DNA from: Sagittula salina
GTDB lineage: Bacteria > Pseudomonadota > Alphaproteobacteria > Rhodobacterales > Rhodobacteraceae
Assembly (NCBI RefSeq): GCF_017813235.1
Contig: NZ_JAGISH010000003.1
Span: 1 to 64,000, forward strand
Direction: 5' to 3'
DNA: 64,000 nucleotides
Under the pieces are notes generated by a model. The model was not told the origin of the DNA and did no database searches. It worked only from the letters and a program-made list of their open reading frames with translations. Made by a program: the position numbers and the translations under genes. Shown piece by piece: positions 37,032 through 44,706 of the stretch (position 1 is its first letter; each line of letters starts with the position of its first letter).

Positions 37032-38543
37032 ATGAACCCGCTCTACGACCGTCTCTTTGGCCGTCACGCCGGGAGGAATACGCCCTTTCTCCACCTCCCG
37101 GATGGCGGTACGCTGACCCATGCCGGCTTTCTCGCTGCGGCGGCGCGGTTCGCGCATGTGCTGGACGGAGCGGGGCTGCAACCGGGCGACCGGCTGGCGG
37201 CGCAGGTCGAAAAGTCCCCGCAGGCGCTGGCGCTCTATGCCGCCTGCGTACAGGCGGGCGTTGTCTTCCTCCCGCTCAACACCGCCTATACCCGCGACGA
37301 GCTGTCCTATTTCATCGAGAACTCCGGCGCGAAGCTGGTGGTGGCCGACCCGGCGAAAGCCGCCGACACGCGCCCCATGGTGATGGGCCTCGGCGCGCGT
37401 CTCATGACGCTCTCCGCCGATGGTGCCGGCACCCTGCCGGAGGCCGCCGCGGATCGCCCCGACACCTACCCCACCGTCGAACGTGGGGAGGGCGATCTTG
37501 CCGCCTTCCTCTACACATCCGGCACCACGGGGCGATCAAAGGGCGCGATGCTGACGCAGGCGAACCTGCTTTCGAACGCCGAAGTGCTGGTGGACCACTG
37601 GCGTTTTTCGGTGGAGGACGTGCTGCTGCACGCGCTGCCGATCTTCCATACGCACGGCCTGTTCGTGGCAACCAACGTGATGCTGCTGTCGGGCGGCGCG
37701 ATGATCTTTCTGCCAAGGTTCGACGCAGGGACGCTCATCGCCCAACTTCCCCGCGCCACCGCGCTGATGGGGGTGCCGACCTTCTACACCCGCCTGCTGG
37801 ACGATCCGCGTTTTGACCGGGATCTGGTGCAGGGGATGCGGCTCTTTATCTCCGGCTCCGCGCCGCTGCTGGCGGAAACGCATGTCCGTTTCGAAGAACG
37901 CACCGGGCACCGCATCCTGGAACGATACGGGATGACGGAAACGAACATGAATACCTCAAACCCCTACGAAGGCGAACGCCGCCCGGGCACGGTCGGCCTC
38001 CCCTTGCCCGGCGTGACACTGAAGATCACGGACCCCGAAACTGGCGATCCCGTCCGCCAAGGCGACGTCGGTCAGATCGAGGTGCGCGGCCCCAACGTGT
38101 TCAAGGGTTACTGGCAAATGCCGGAAAAGACCGCCGCGGAGCTGCGCAGCGACGGCTTCTTCGTAACCGGGGATCTGGGCACGATGGACCCGGATGGCTA
38201 CATCACCATCGTGGGCCGCAACAAGGACCTCATTATTTCGGGCGGCTACAACATTTATCCCAAGGAGGTCGAACTGGTGCTCGACGACCAGCCGGGCGTG
38301 CTGGAGTCGGCGGTGATCGGCGTACCGCACCCGGATTTCGGTGAAACTGTCCTCGCAGTGATCGTGCCCGAGGCGGGTGCCACCCCCGACGAGGCGGCGC
38401 TGATGCGCGCCTGCGAGGCGAGCCTCGCGAAGTTCAAGCACCCCCGCCGCCTTGTCACACTGCCAGAGTTGCCGCGCAACACGATGGGAAAAGTTCAGAA
38501 AGCCATACTACGGCAGGATTACGCCCGCTTGTTTACCGGCTGA
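37032..38543 (+). CDS. matB: Malonyl-CoA synthetase (MatB)
   Basis: A 503-residue ANL ligase. The N-terminal MNPLYDRLFGRHAG, the P-loop YTSGTTGRSKG (161-171) and the ERYGMTETNMNTSNPYEGE segment (with ERRPGTVG after it) are hallmarks of MatB, which makes malonyl-CoA from malonate, ATP and CoA. C-terminal PRNTMGKVQKA carries the catalytic lysine. A GGAG site lies upstream. A malonyl-CoA decarboxylase (MatA) is not in the window. Malonate may be a product or a co-substrate of the same TRAP-fed pathway. It ends directly against the convergent htpX stop. Confidence 0.87.
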   Translation: MNPLYDRLFGRHAGRNTPFLHLPDGGTLTHAGFLAAAARFAHVLDGAGLQPGDRLAAQVEKSPQALALYAACVQAGVVFLPLNTAYTRDELSYFIENSGAKLVVADPAKAADTRPMVMGLGARLMTLSADGAGTLPEAAADRPDTYPTVERGEGDLAAFLYTSGTTGRSKGAMLTQANLLSNAEVLVDHWRFSVEDVLLHALPIFHTHGLFVATNVMLLSGGAMIFLPRFDAGTLIAQLPRATALMGVPTFYTRLLDDPRFDRDLVQGMRLFISGSAPLLAETHVRFEERTGHRILERYGMTETNMNTSNPYEGERRPGTVGLPLPGVTLKITDPETGDPVRQGDVGQIEVRGPNVFKGYWQMPEKTAAELRSDGFFVTGDLGTMDPDGYITIVGRNKDLIISGGYNIYPKEVELVLDDQPGVLESAVIGVPHPDFGETVLAVIVPEAGATPDEAALMRACEASLAKFKHPRRLVTLPELPRNTMGKVQKAILRQDYARLFTG

Positions 38544-39482
38544 TCACCCCCACGGACCGCCGTCCCGTGTGATCGACCGCCTCGGCCGATCCGCCACCGG
38601 ACGCGTCTGCCCCACCGGACGCGTCTGCCCCACCGGGCGCGGCCGCCCGCCACCAGCCATCCGCTGCAGCTCCGCGATGCGGTTTTCCGTGGCCGGGTGC
38701 GTGGCAAAGAGGCTGTCTGCCCCTCGACCGTGCAGCGGATTGATGATGAACATATGCGCCGTGGCCGGATTGCGTTCTGCCGCCATGTTGTCGATCCGCG
38801 CGGCCCCCTCCGCGATCCGCCCCAGCGCGGAAGCAAGCCAGAGCGGTTGTCCGCAGATCTCCGCGCCAGCCCGGTCGGCGGCATATTCCCGCGTCCGGGA
38901 AATCGCCATCTGCACCAGCATCGCGGCAAAGGGCGCCAGCAACATCATTGCCAGCGTCCCCAGCATACCCATGCCGTTCTCCCGCCTCCCGCCAAAGAAC
39001 ATGGCGAAATTCGCCAGCATTGTGATTGCCCCGGCAAAGGTCGCCGTGATCGTCATGATCAGCGTATCGCGGTTCCGGATATGCGCCAGTTCGTGCGCGA
39101 TCACCCCGGCCAGTTCCTCGCGGCTGAGCGATTGCAGCAGGCCCGTCGTCACCGCCACAGCGGCATTGTCGGGGTTGCGTCCCGTCGCGAACGCGTTGGG
39201 CTGCGACTGGTTGATGATGTAGACGGCAGGCATCGGCAGTCCGGCGTTTGCCGCCAGCTGGGCCACCATCTCGGTCAGCCCGAACCGGTCTCCGCGCGTC
39301 ACCGGCTGGGCGTTGTGCATCCTCAGCACCGCCCTGTCCGATCCGTACCATGCCCACAGGTTTGTCCCGGCAGCGAACAGAAGCGCCAGCAGCATCCCGG
39401 CAGAGCCGCCCAGCAGGTAACCCACTCCCATGAACAGGGCCGTCATCGCGGCCATCAGCATCCCGGTCTTCACATAACCCAT
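38544..39482 (-). CDS. htpX: HtpX-type membrane zinc metalloprotease (M48)
   Basis: A 312-residue inner-membrane protease. Zinc motif HELAH lies at 130-134 and the third ligand is E199 in TREYAAD. Two N-terminal hydrophobic segments (about 6-24 and 26-46) and two more near 143-165 and 176-196 anchor it. HtpX degrades misfolded membrane proteins during envelope stress. The C-terminal tail is low-complexity, with RPVGQT twice in a row and then RPVA, encoded by an 18-bp tandem repeat. GGAGGG stands 8 bases before the ATG. It is not obviously linked to the catabolic neighbours. Confidence 0.88.
   Translation of the reverse strand: MGYVKTGMLMAAMTALFMGVGYLLGGSAGMLLALLFAAGTNLWAWYGSDRAVLRMHNAQPVTRGDRFGLTEMVAQLAANAGLPMPAVYIINQSQPNAFATGRNPDNAAVAVTTGLLQSLSREELAGVIAHELAHIRNRDTLIMTITATFAGAITMLANFAMFFGGRRENGMGMLGTLAMMLLAPFAAMLVQMAISRTREYAADRAGAEICGQPLWLASALGRIAEGAARIDNMAAERNPATAHMFIINPLHGRGADSLFATHPATENRIAELQRMAGGGRPRPVGQTRPVGQTRPVADRPRRSITRDGGPWG
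38594..38629 (-). repeat. 18-bp tandem repeat in the htpX 3' end
   Basis: CCACCGGACGCGTCTGCC occurs twice head to tail (38594-38611, 38612-38629), followed by a diverged third partial copy to about 38640. On the coding strand it gives the hexapeptide RPVGQT twice. The unit is a multiple of three, so copy number can change without breaking the frame. Confidence 0.85.
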
Positions 39483-39564
39483 CTCTCGGGCCCTCCACGC
39501 AACAGCCCTTCCGATATGGGTTCGCCTCCGGCCCCTGCAAAGGGGACCGGGGCCACCGCGGGGG

Positions 39565-41463
39565 TCACTTCTTCAGACGGTAGGCAACCACCTGATCGGA
39601 CACCTCCGGTTTCAGGATCGTGTTCCCGCCGGATACGAAGACGACGTATTGCTCGCCCTCGTGTTCGTAGACCGCCGGATTCGCCACCACCGGCACGTCG
39701 AGCAGATCCGACCACAGTTCCTCGCCGGTCTCGGCGTCGATCGCCCGCACGCGATCATCCATCGAGGCGCCGATGAACAACAGTCCCGAGGCCGTCACCA
39801 CAGGTCCACCGATATTGGGTGATCCCCACGACTCCGGCATGTAAAAGCCCCACTGCTGCACGGCACCAAAGGGTGTCTGCCACAGTTTTTCTCCGGTGTT
39901 CAGGTCGTAGGCCTGCAAGGTCCCGAAGGGCGGCTTCCAGCAGGGAATGCCCAGCGTCGGTGTCACGAAATTGGTCAGGCTGAAACCGTAGGGCGCACCC
40001 TCCTGCGGATAGAGCCCCTGCTCGTTGCCCGATCCGCCCTGCATCTGATCGTACTCCGCGCGGGGGAACAGTTCGAGGATCTGCACCACCCGCGAGGTGT
40101 TGACGTAGTAGACGCCGGTTTCGGGGTTCACCGCGCCGCCGCCCCATTGCATGCCACCCGCCGTGCCGGGATAGATCAGCGCGCCGCCGTGTTCGTTCGG
40201 GGGCGTGAACAGCCCCTCGTAGGTCAGTTCCTCCAGCCTCCGCGAGCAATAGCCAAAGGACAACGTATCAGCCAGCGGCCAGATCCCCGGCCATTCGGTC
40301 GAGGAATTCGGCGGCTCCGGGGTGGTCACAAAGGGCTGCGTCGGCGCGGCCTGCTCTCCTTCCGCGTCCGAAGCGGGGACCGGCCGTTCTTCCCAGTCAA
40401 AGATCGGCTCCCCCGTTTCCCTGTTCAGCACATACAGCATCCCCTGTTTCGTGCTTTGCACCAGCGCTGGCACGCGCTCACCATCCACCGTCAGGTCGAC
40501 AAGAGTCGGCGCGGAATCGGTATCGTAGTCCCAGATGTCGTGGTGCACCAGTTGCCGCGACCACAGTACCGCGCCGCTCTCTGTATCCACCGCCGTGACG
40601 GAGGTCGCCATGGGGATTTCCTGCGTGCGGTTGCCGCCCCAGTAGTTGGGAGAAGGCGAGGACACCGGCAGGTAGAGGATGCCGCGTTCCTGGTCCACGG
40701 TCATGGCCGTCCAGACGTTGGCCGTACCGGTCTTCGCGCGGATCTCCTCGGGAATGAAATCCACCGTCCAGTCCAGTTCCCCCGTGCGGGCGTCTACCGC
40801 GAACACGGTGCCCGGAGGCGCCTCGGAATACTGCCAGTCCATCCCGGCCCAGCCGATGAACAGCTTGTCCTTGTAGGCGGTGGGTGGCTGCAACAGCGAC
40901 AGGGGCCAGCGGTTGTTGGTGGTGTTCCACTGGTTGACGTCCAGCGCGCCGCCCTCCGCGAAATCCTTGCAGGGCCGACCGCTGTCGGCATCCACCGCGA
41001 ACAGCCGTGCATCCATCGTGCCGATATATACCGCCTTGTCGCAGGCCTGCCCGGTGGGTTGCTCTGCCTCCCAATAGGTGACGCCTCGGTTTTTCAGCCC
41101 CGGTTGGGTCAGCGCCTCAAGCGTCGATTCAGTGTCGAAGGACCAGCGTTCCTCCCCCGTGGCGGGGTCGAGCGCGAGGATGCGATAGAAGGGCGTTCCC
41201 AGATAGAGCGTGTCGTTCGCATATACCGGTGTCGCGGACCAGATGGTTTTCGGCAAGTCGCCGTTACCGAGGCTGAGATCCCCGGTGTGCACTTCCCATG
41301 CCCGTTCCAGATCGCCCACGTTTTCCGGCGTGATCTGCGTCAGGGGCGAATATTTCTGCGAGGCGAGGTTGCCGTGAAAGCCCGGCCAATCCTGCGCATG
41401 CGCGGCTACCGGGAGGGTCAGGGGGAGAAGGGCGGCCAGCGCCGCGGTGCGAAGCAGGGTCAT
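39565..41463 (-). CDS. PQQ-dependent dehydrogenase, soluble-type catalytic subunit (glucose/quinate dehydrogenase-like)
   Basis: A 632-residue quinoprotein beta-propeller. It begins with a cleavable signal peptide (about 1-23, AHA before QDWP) instead of the five-helix membrane domain that membrane glucose and quinate dehydrogenases carry. The [10 protein letters not shown] motif (306-314) is characteristic of that branch, and repeated VDxxTGE tryptophan-docking blades are visible. No haem c motif (CxxCH) is present. The neighbouring gene 7 bases upstream encodes a four-helix membrane protein that probably replaces the missing anchor. Substrate (glucose, quinate, shikimate or another polyol) is unknown. 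It acts in the periplasm and passes electrons to ubiquinone. Confidence 0.82.
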   Translation of the reverse strand: MTLLRTAALAALLPLTLPVAAHAQDWPGFHGNLASQKYSPLTQITPENVGDLERAWEVHTGDLSLGNGDLPKTIWSATPVYANDTLYLGTPFYRILALDPATGEERWSFDTESTLEALTQPGLKNRGVTYWEAEQPTGQACDKAVYIGTMDARLFAVDADSGRPCKDFAEGGALDVNQWNTTNNRWPLSLLQPPTAYKDKLFIGWAGMDWQYSEAPPGTVFAVDARTGELDWTVDFIPEEIRAKTGTANVWTAMTVDQERGILYLPVSSPSPNYWGGNRTQEIPMATSVTAVDTESGAVLWSRQLVHHDIWDYDTDSAPTLVDLTVDGERVPALVQSTKQGMLYVLNRETGEPIFDWEERPVPASDAEGEQAAPTQPFVTTPEPPNSSTEWPGIWPLADTLSFGYCSRRLEELTYEGLFTPPNEHGGALIYPGTAGGMQWGGGAVNPETGVYYVNTSRVVQILELFPRAEYDQMQGGSGNEQGLYPQEGAPYGFSLTNFVTPTLGIPCWKPPFGTLQAYDLNTGEKLWQTPFGAVQQWGFYMPESWGSPNIGGPVVTASGLLFIGASMDDRVRAIDAETGEELWSDLLDVPVVANPAVYEHEGEQYVVFVSGGNTILKPEVSDQVVAYRLKK

Positions 41464-41470
41464 GACGGCC

Positions 41471-41836
41471 TCAGAGAAAGAAGGAAAAGACAAAGGCGAC
41501 CGCAGCCACCACAATCAGGACGAAGACGGCCCAGGCGTGCAGAAACCAAGCGGCCAGACCGGTCCCGATGAGGCCCAGCACGATCAGCACACGAAAGACG
41601 CCGCGCACCCAGCCCGGCATAGGCGTCAGCAGTAGCAGCAGCCCCGCAAAGGCCAATGCCACGCAGCCGAACAACGCCAACCCCGCACCCAATGTCCCAT
41701 GGATGCCGGGGTCGGCCATGTAGTTGTATAGCGCAATGCACGCTGCCAGAACCGCGGCGAGCGAGAATGCCGCAGTGCCCGGCTTTCGCTCCGGCGCGGA
41801 AGACGGAGAGGGTGCGGGAGGGGGGGAAACGGACAT
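41471..41836 (-). CDS. Small membrane protein, probable anchor of the PQQ dehydrogenase
   Basis: A 121-residue protein: a proline/serine-rich N-terminus (1-20), then four hydrophobic segments at about 21-40, 48-71, 79-98 and 101-120, with no soluble domain. It resembles the membrane part found at the N-terminus of membrane-bound glucose dehydrogenases (there five helices, fused). It ends 7 bases before the PQQ dehydrogenase ATG, so cotranscription is near certain. GGAG lies 7 bases before its own ATG. The anchor and quinone-contact roles are inferred from position and topology. Confidence 0.72.
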   Translation of the reverse strand: MSVSPPPAPSPSSAPERKPGTAAFSLAAVLAACIALYNYMADPGIHGTLGAGLALFGCVALAFAGLLLLLTPMPGWVRGVFRVLIVLGLIGTGLAAWFLHAWAVFVLIVVAAVAFVFSFFL

Positions 41837-41928
41837 GGCGGGGCTCCTTCGCGGCGGTGCCTGTAGGCAAGACCAACGATGCCGCGCGCCCTTCCGTTCC
41901 GCCTTCCTCTACAGTCGGGGCTGCGCGG

Positions 41929-42417
41929 TCAGCGCAGACGGTCTTCGTCGTCGATCACAGAGAGCGCCGGCCAGTCCCATAGAACCATGTTCAGCCCCCG
42001 CGCCCCGGCGGCAAAACTGCGCACCAACAGCCCCGCATAACCCGCGGCGATCAGTCGGGTGGCGAAATCCTGCGTCGGAACGGGGCGACGGTCCAGCATG
42101 GCGATACGCCAGCCTGGATCGGCCAGCGCATCGGGCGTCAGCCCCTGCCCTGCCAGCGCGGCCGCGTCGCGGGTGTCGAAGACTGGGCCGACCTCACCCC
42201 GGTAGCTGACCAGCGTCGTGGGTTGCAGGTCGCCCACCTGATTGGCCTCGCGCAGCGCCGTGACCGGATCAAGCGCGGTGTATAGCGCCGCCACGCCCTG
42301 TGCGTTAAAGCGCCCGCCAAAGCGTTCCGCCCCCCGCCCCGATAGCGGATCGCGCGCGTAGACAGGGTTCAGCGCACGGTAAAGCCGCCCGCTGTAACGC
42401 CCGTTTTCCAGCGTCAT
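41929..42417 (-). CDS. RES-domain toxin
   Basis: A 162-residue RES-domain protein. The family's R, E and S residues are suggested by GRLYRALNPVYA near the start, ALYTALDPVTALREANQV in the middle, and the GLLVRSFAAGARGLNMVLWDW end. RES toxins of type II systems break down NAD+ (NADase or NAD phosphorylase). The start is set by the ATGA overlap with the antitoxin gene. The pair probably helps maintain the replicon or acts as an abortive defence. Confidence 0.85.
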   Translation of the reverse strand: MTLENGRYSGRLYRALNPVYARDPLSGRGAERFGGRFNAQGVAALYTALDPVTALREANQVGDLQPTTLVSYRGEVGPVFDTRDAAALAGQGLTPDALADPGWRIAMLDRRPVPTQDFATRLIAAGYAGLLVRSFAAGARGLNMVLWDWPALSVIDDEDRLR

Positions 42418-42764
42418 GCGTAAACGCCTGCGTCCACTGCGTCTATGTAGTCCAGCACGTCCTGCGCGCGGCCTTCCTGCACCAGCGTCATGGCGGTGCG
42501 GCCGTCGAAGCCGGCCAGTGGCTCGGAACGATACCATGCGTAGGCAATGAGATCCGATCCGAAGCGCGGCGCGACCTTGTTGAGTACCTCGACCAACTCG
42601 CGCAGGCGGCGCTGGGTCTTGTCGGAACCCACGCGGGACCGCCGTTGCAACGCGTCCTTGTTCAACCCGACTGTCGCCGCGACCTCGTCGAACGAGGTAC
42701 GCAACGCGGCCGCGATGCGGCGCGGTTCAAAACGGCCGTCCTCGATGTATTCGGCAAGCGCCAT
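42414..42764 (-). CDS. Xre/MbcA/ParS-type antitoxin (DUF2384)
   Basis: A 116-residue antitoxin. The N-terminal part (about 12-55) is the Xre-like helix-turn-helix seen in EPRRIAAALRTSFDEVAATV and GLNKDALQRRSR. The C-terminal DUF2384 part contains YAWYRSEPLAGFDGRTAMTL, usual for the toxin-binding domain. It precedes the RES toxin in the usual antitoxin-first order with ATGA overlap. It is expected to neutralise the toxin and repress its own promoter through the dyad at 42777-42812. Confidence 0.87.
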   Translation of the reverse strand: MALAEYIEDGRFEPRRIAAALRTSFDEVAATVGLNKDALQRRSRVGSDKTQRRLRELVEVLNKVAPRFGSDLIAYAWYRSEPLAGFDGRTAMTLVQEGRAQDVLDYIDAVDAGVYA

Positions 42765-42776
42765 GGCAGAAATCTC

Positions 42777-42820
42777 CGGTGATCTTCACGTTAGATAGCG
42801 TAAGGATCACCGAATTTCAA
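42777..42820 (-). promoter_or_regulatory. Promoter and operator of the RES/Xre pair
   Basis: On the minus strand TTGAAA (42820-42815) and TATCTA (42797-42792) are separated by exactly 17 bases, an excellent sigma-70-type promoter. The perfect 8-bp inverted repeat CGGTGATC (42777-42784) / GATCACCG (42805-42812) brackets the -10 box, with further partial symmetry inside (CTT-ACG / CGTAAG). This is the layout expected for antitoxin autorepression. Confidence 0.75.
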
Positions 42821-42848
42821 GCGCGCGCCACTGCGTCTGCCTATGGCG

Positions 42849-43766
42849 TCACTTACCCCAGCGCAGCGCGATCAGGTCCAGTTCGCGCGACAGGGACATC
42901 AGGCGGTCCTTCGTCCGGGGCGACAGTGGCTTCAGCGGGTGGCGCACGAAGTCCGACCCGATCACGCCGCCCTCCATCATCACGGTCTTTGCCGCGCGCA
43001 ACCCGCACTGGCGGTTCTCGTGGTTGATCAGTGGCAGGCAAAGCTTCCACTGCTCCAGCGCGGCATCGAGGTTGCCAGCGCGGTACTCGGTCACGATGGG
43101 TCGGATCTTCTCCGGTTGCAGCGCGGAGGTCATCGTCCCCGTGCAGCCCGCGTCCAGATCGGCCAGCAGCGTCACCGCCTCCTCGCCGTCGAAAGGCCCC
43201 ACGATATGTTCCCCGCCCGCTTCGATCAACGCCGCCAGCTTGTCGGCGGCAAAGGGCGTCTCCATCTTGAAGTAGGAGACGTTCTCGATTTCCTTCGCCA
43301 TCTTCACCAGCAGCGGTACAGGAAGCGACACACCCGACAGCGGCGCGTCCTGCACCATGATCGGAATCGACACCGCGTCCGACACGGCGGCGAAGTGTTC
43401 AAAAATGCCTTCGGGCGCGGGCACCAGACCCACACCGTGGTAGGGGGGCATCATCATGAGCATCGACGCACCCAGCGCCTCGGCTTCCTTGGCGCGGGCC
43501 ACGACCACGTCGGTGGCGAAATGGCTGACGGTCACGATTACAGGCACGCGGCCTGCGACGTGGGTCAGGCTGACCTTGGTCAGGGCGGCGCGTTCCACAT
43601 CGGACAGCAGGAACTGTTCGGAGTAGTTGGCAAGGATGCAGATCGCATCCACGCCCTGGTCGATCATGCAGTCGAGGACGCGGGTCATGCCCTCCGGGTC
43701 GATGCGGCCATCGGCGTGAAAGGGCGTCGGCGCGACGGGCAGGATGCCGGTAAGGGGGTTTTTCAT
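42849..43766 (-). CDS. Dihydrodipicolinate synthase-family dehydratase/aldolase (2-keto-3-deoxy-L-arabonate dehydratase type)
   Basis: A 305-residue class I TIM barrel. The Schiff-base lysine is K167 in SYFKMETP, and MMMPPYH (104-110) is the conserved loop. The tyrosine that dihydrodipicolinate synthase uses as general acid (YNxP) is replaced by VQDAP here, arguing for a sugar-acid rather than a lysine-pathway substrate. Placed after an L-arabonate-type dehydratase and a sugar dehydrogenase, it most likely converts 2-keto-3-deoxy-L-arabonate to 2-oxoglutarate semialdehyde. I chose the start at 43766; an ATG at 43793 would overlap the upstream gene. Confidence 0.75.
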   Translation of the reverse strand: MKNPLTGILPVAPTPFHADGRIDPEGMTRVLDCMIDQGVDAICILANYSEQFLLSDVERAALTKVSLTHVAGRVPVIVTVSHFATDVVVARAKEAEALGASMLMMMPPYHGVGLVPAPEGIFEHFAAVSDAVSIPIMVQDAPLSGVSLPVPLLVKMAKEIENVSYFKMETPFAADKLAALIEAGGEHIVGPFDGEEAVTLLADLDAGCTGTMTSALQPEKIRPIVTEYRAGNLDAALEQWKLCLPLINHENRQCGLRAAKTVMMEGGVIGSDFVRHPLKPLSPRTKDRLMSLSRELDLIALRWGK

Positions 43767-43782
43767 CTCGTCTCTCTCGAAT

Positions 43783-44706
43783 TTACCAGTCAAAGGCGGG
43801 GGCCGTCACGCGGCGTCCCAGAAGGAAGGCATCGGCCACATGCCGCAGCGGGCTGAGATCCATATCAATGCCGCCTCGGTGCACCAAATCCGCCATCTGC
43901 GCATAAAGGCGCGGGTATTCGCCGGTCAGGCCCGGCAGGCTCTCATCGGTCTGCCCGTCAACCGTCAACGTTCCGCCGCCGTTCTCCAGCACCATGGTGC
44001 CCTGATCGGTCTCGGCGGTGATGGTCCAGACCGGCTCGCCCGGCTCCAGCCAGTCGAGCACCATGCTGACCTCCGCCCCCTCCGGATGGCAGAAGGTGCA
44101 TTCCGCCGCGATGGGCGTTTCGCGGTTCGCGGGAAAGTTCAACTCCGCGCGGGTCAGATGGACCGGCACCGGCAGGATTTGCGTCAGGATCGACAGCGCG
44201 TTGATGCCCGGGTCAAAGACGCCGAGGCCACCGGCCTCGAACACCCAGTCCTGCCCCGGATGCCACTGGCGCACATCCTCGCGCCAGTCGATGCGCAGGC
44301 GCTTCAGCGTCTTGTCGGCCAGCCATGCCTTTGCCGCGGGCACCTTGTCCGCCTGCCGCGAGTGCCACGTTGCATAGAGGGAAACTCGATGCTCGCGCGC
44401 AAGCGCCTCCAGCGCGTGGCATTCAGACAGAGTAGCGCCCGGCGGTTTCTCCAGCATGACGTGCCGGCCGGCCAGGATCGCCTTGCGGGCGTAGTCGAAG
44501 CGCGGAACCGGCGGCATGCAAAGCGAGACGACGCGGATTTCCGGCCGCTCCTCCAGCATCTGCCAAAAGTCGGTGTAGGCGGGAACGCCATCGACCGAGC
44601 CGTTACGCGACACGGTGGCGGCAAGGTCCCAGTCGGCGCTGTCACGGATCGCGGGGACATGCTGATCCACCGCGATCTTGCCGATACCTAAGAGAGCGAT
44701 GTCCAT
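43783..44706 (-). CDS. Gfo/Idh/MocA-family sugar 1-dehydrogenase (D-galactose/L-arabinose type)
   Basis: A 307-residue NAD(P)-dependent oxidoreductase. The Rossmann start is MDIALLGIGKIAVDQHVPAI and the MLEKPPG motif carries the catalytic lysine. Overall it resembles galactose/arabinose 1-dehydrogenases, which make the aldonolactone. It overlaps the dehydratase stop as TGATG and lies in an operon with the ChvE-type importer, whose known ligands (L-arabinose, D-galactose, D-glucose) match. A lactonase and the semialdehyde dehydrogenase needed to finish the route are not in the window. Confidence 0.8.
   Translation of the reverse strand: MDIALLGIGKIAVDQHVPAIRDSADWDLAATVSRNGSVDGVPAYTDFWQMLEERPEIRVVSLCMPPVPRFDYARKAILAGRHVMLEKPPGATLSECHALEALAREHRVSLYATWHSRQADKVPAAKAWLADKTLKRLRIDWREDVRQWHPGQDWVFEAGGLGVFDPGINALSILTQILPVPVHLTRAELNFPANRETPIAAECTFCHPEGAEVSMVLDWLEPGEPVWTITAETDQGTMVLENGGGTLTVDGQTDESLPGLTGEYPRLYAQMADLVHRGGIDMDLSPLRHVADAFLLGRRVTAPAFDW

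Noticed and set aside
42849..43766. Annotation as dihydrodipicolinate synthase of lysine synthesis
   Set aside because: The Schiff-base lysine is present, but the family's catalytic tyrosine region is replaced. All neighbours handle sugar acids.
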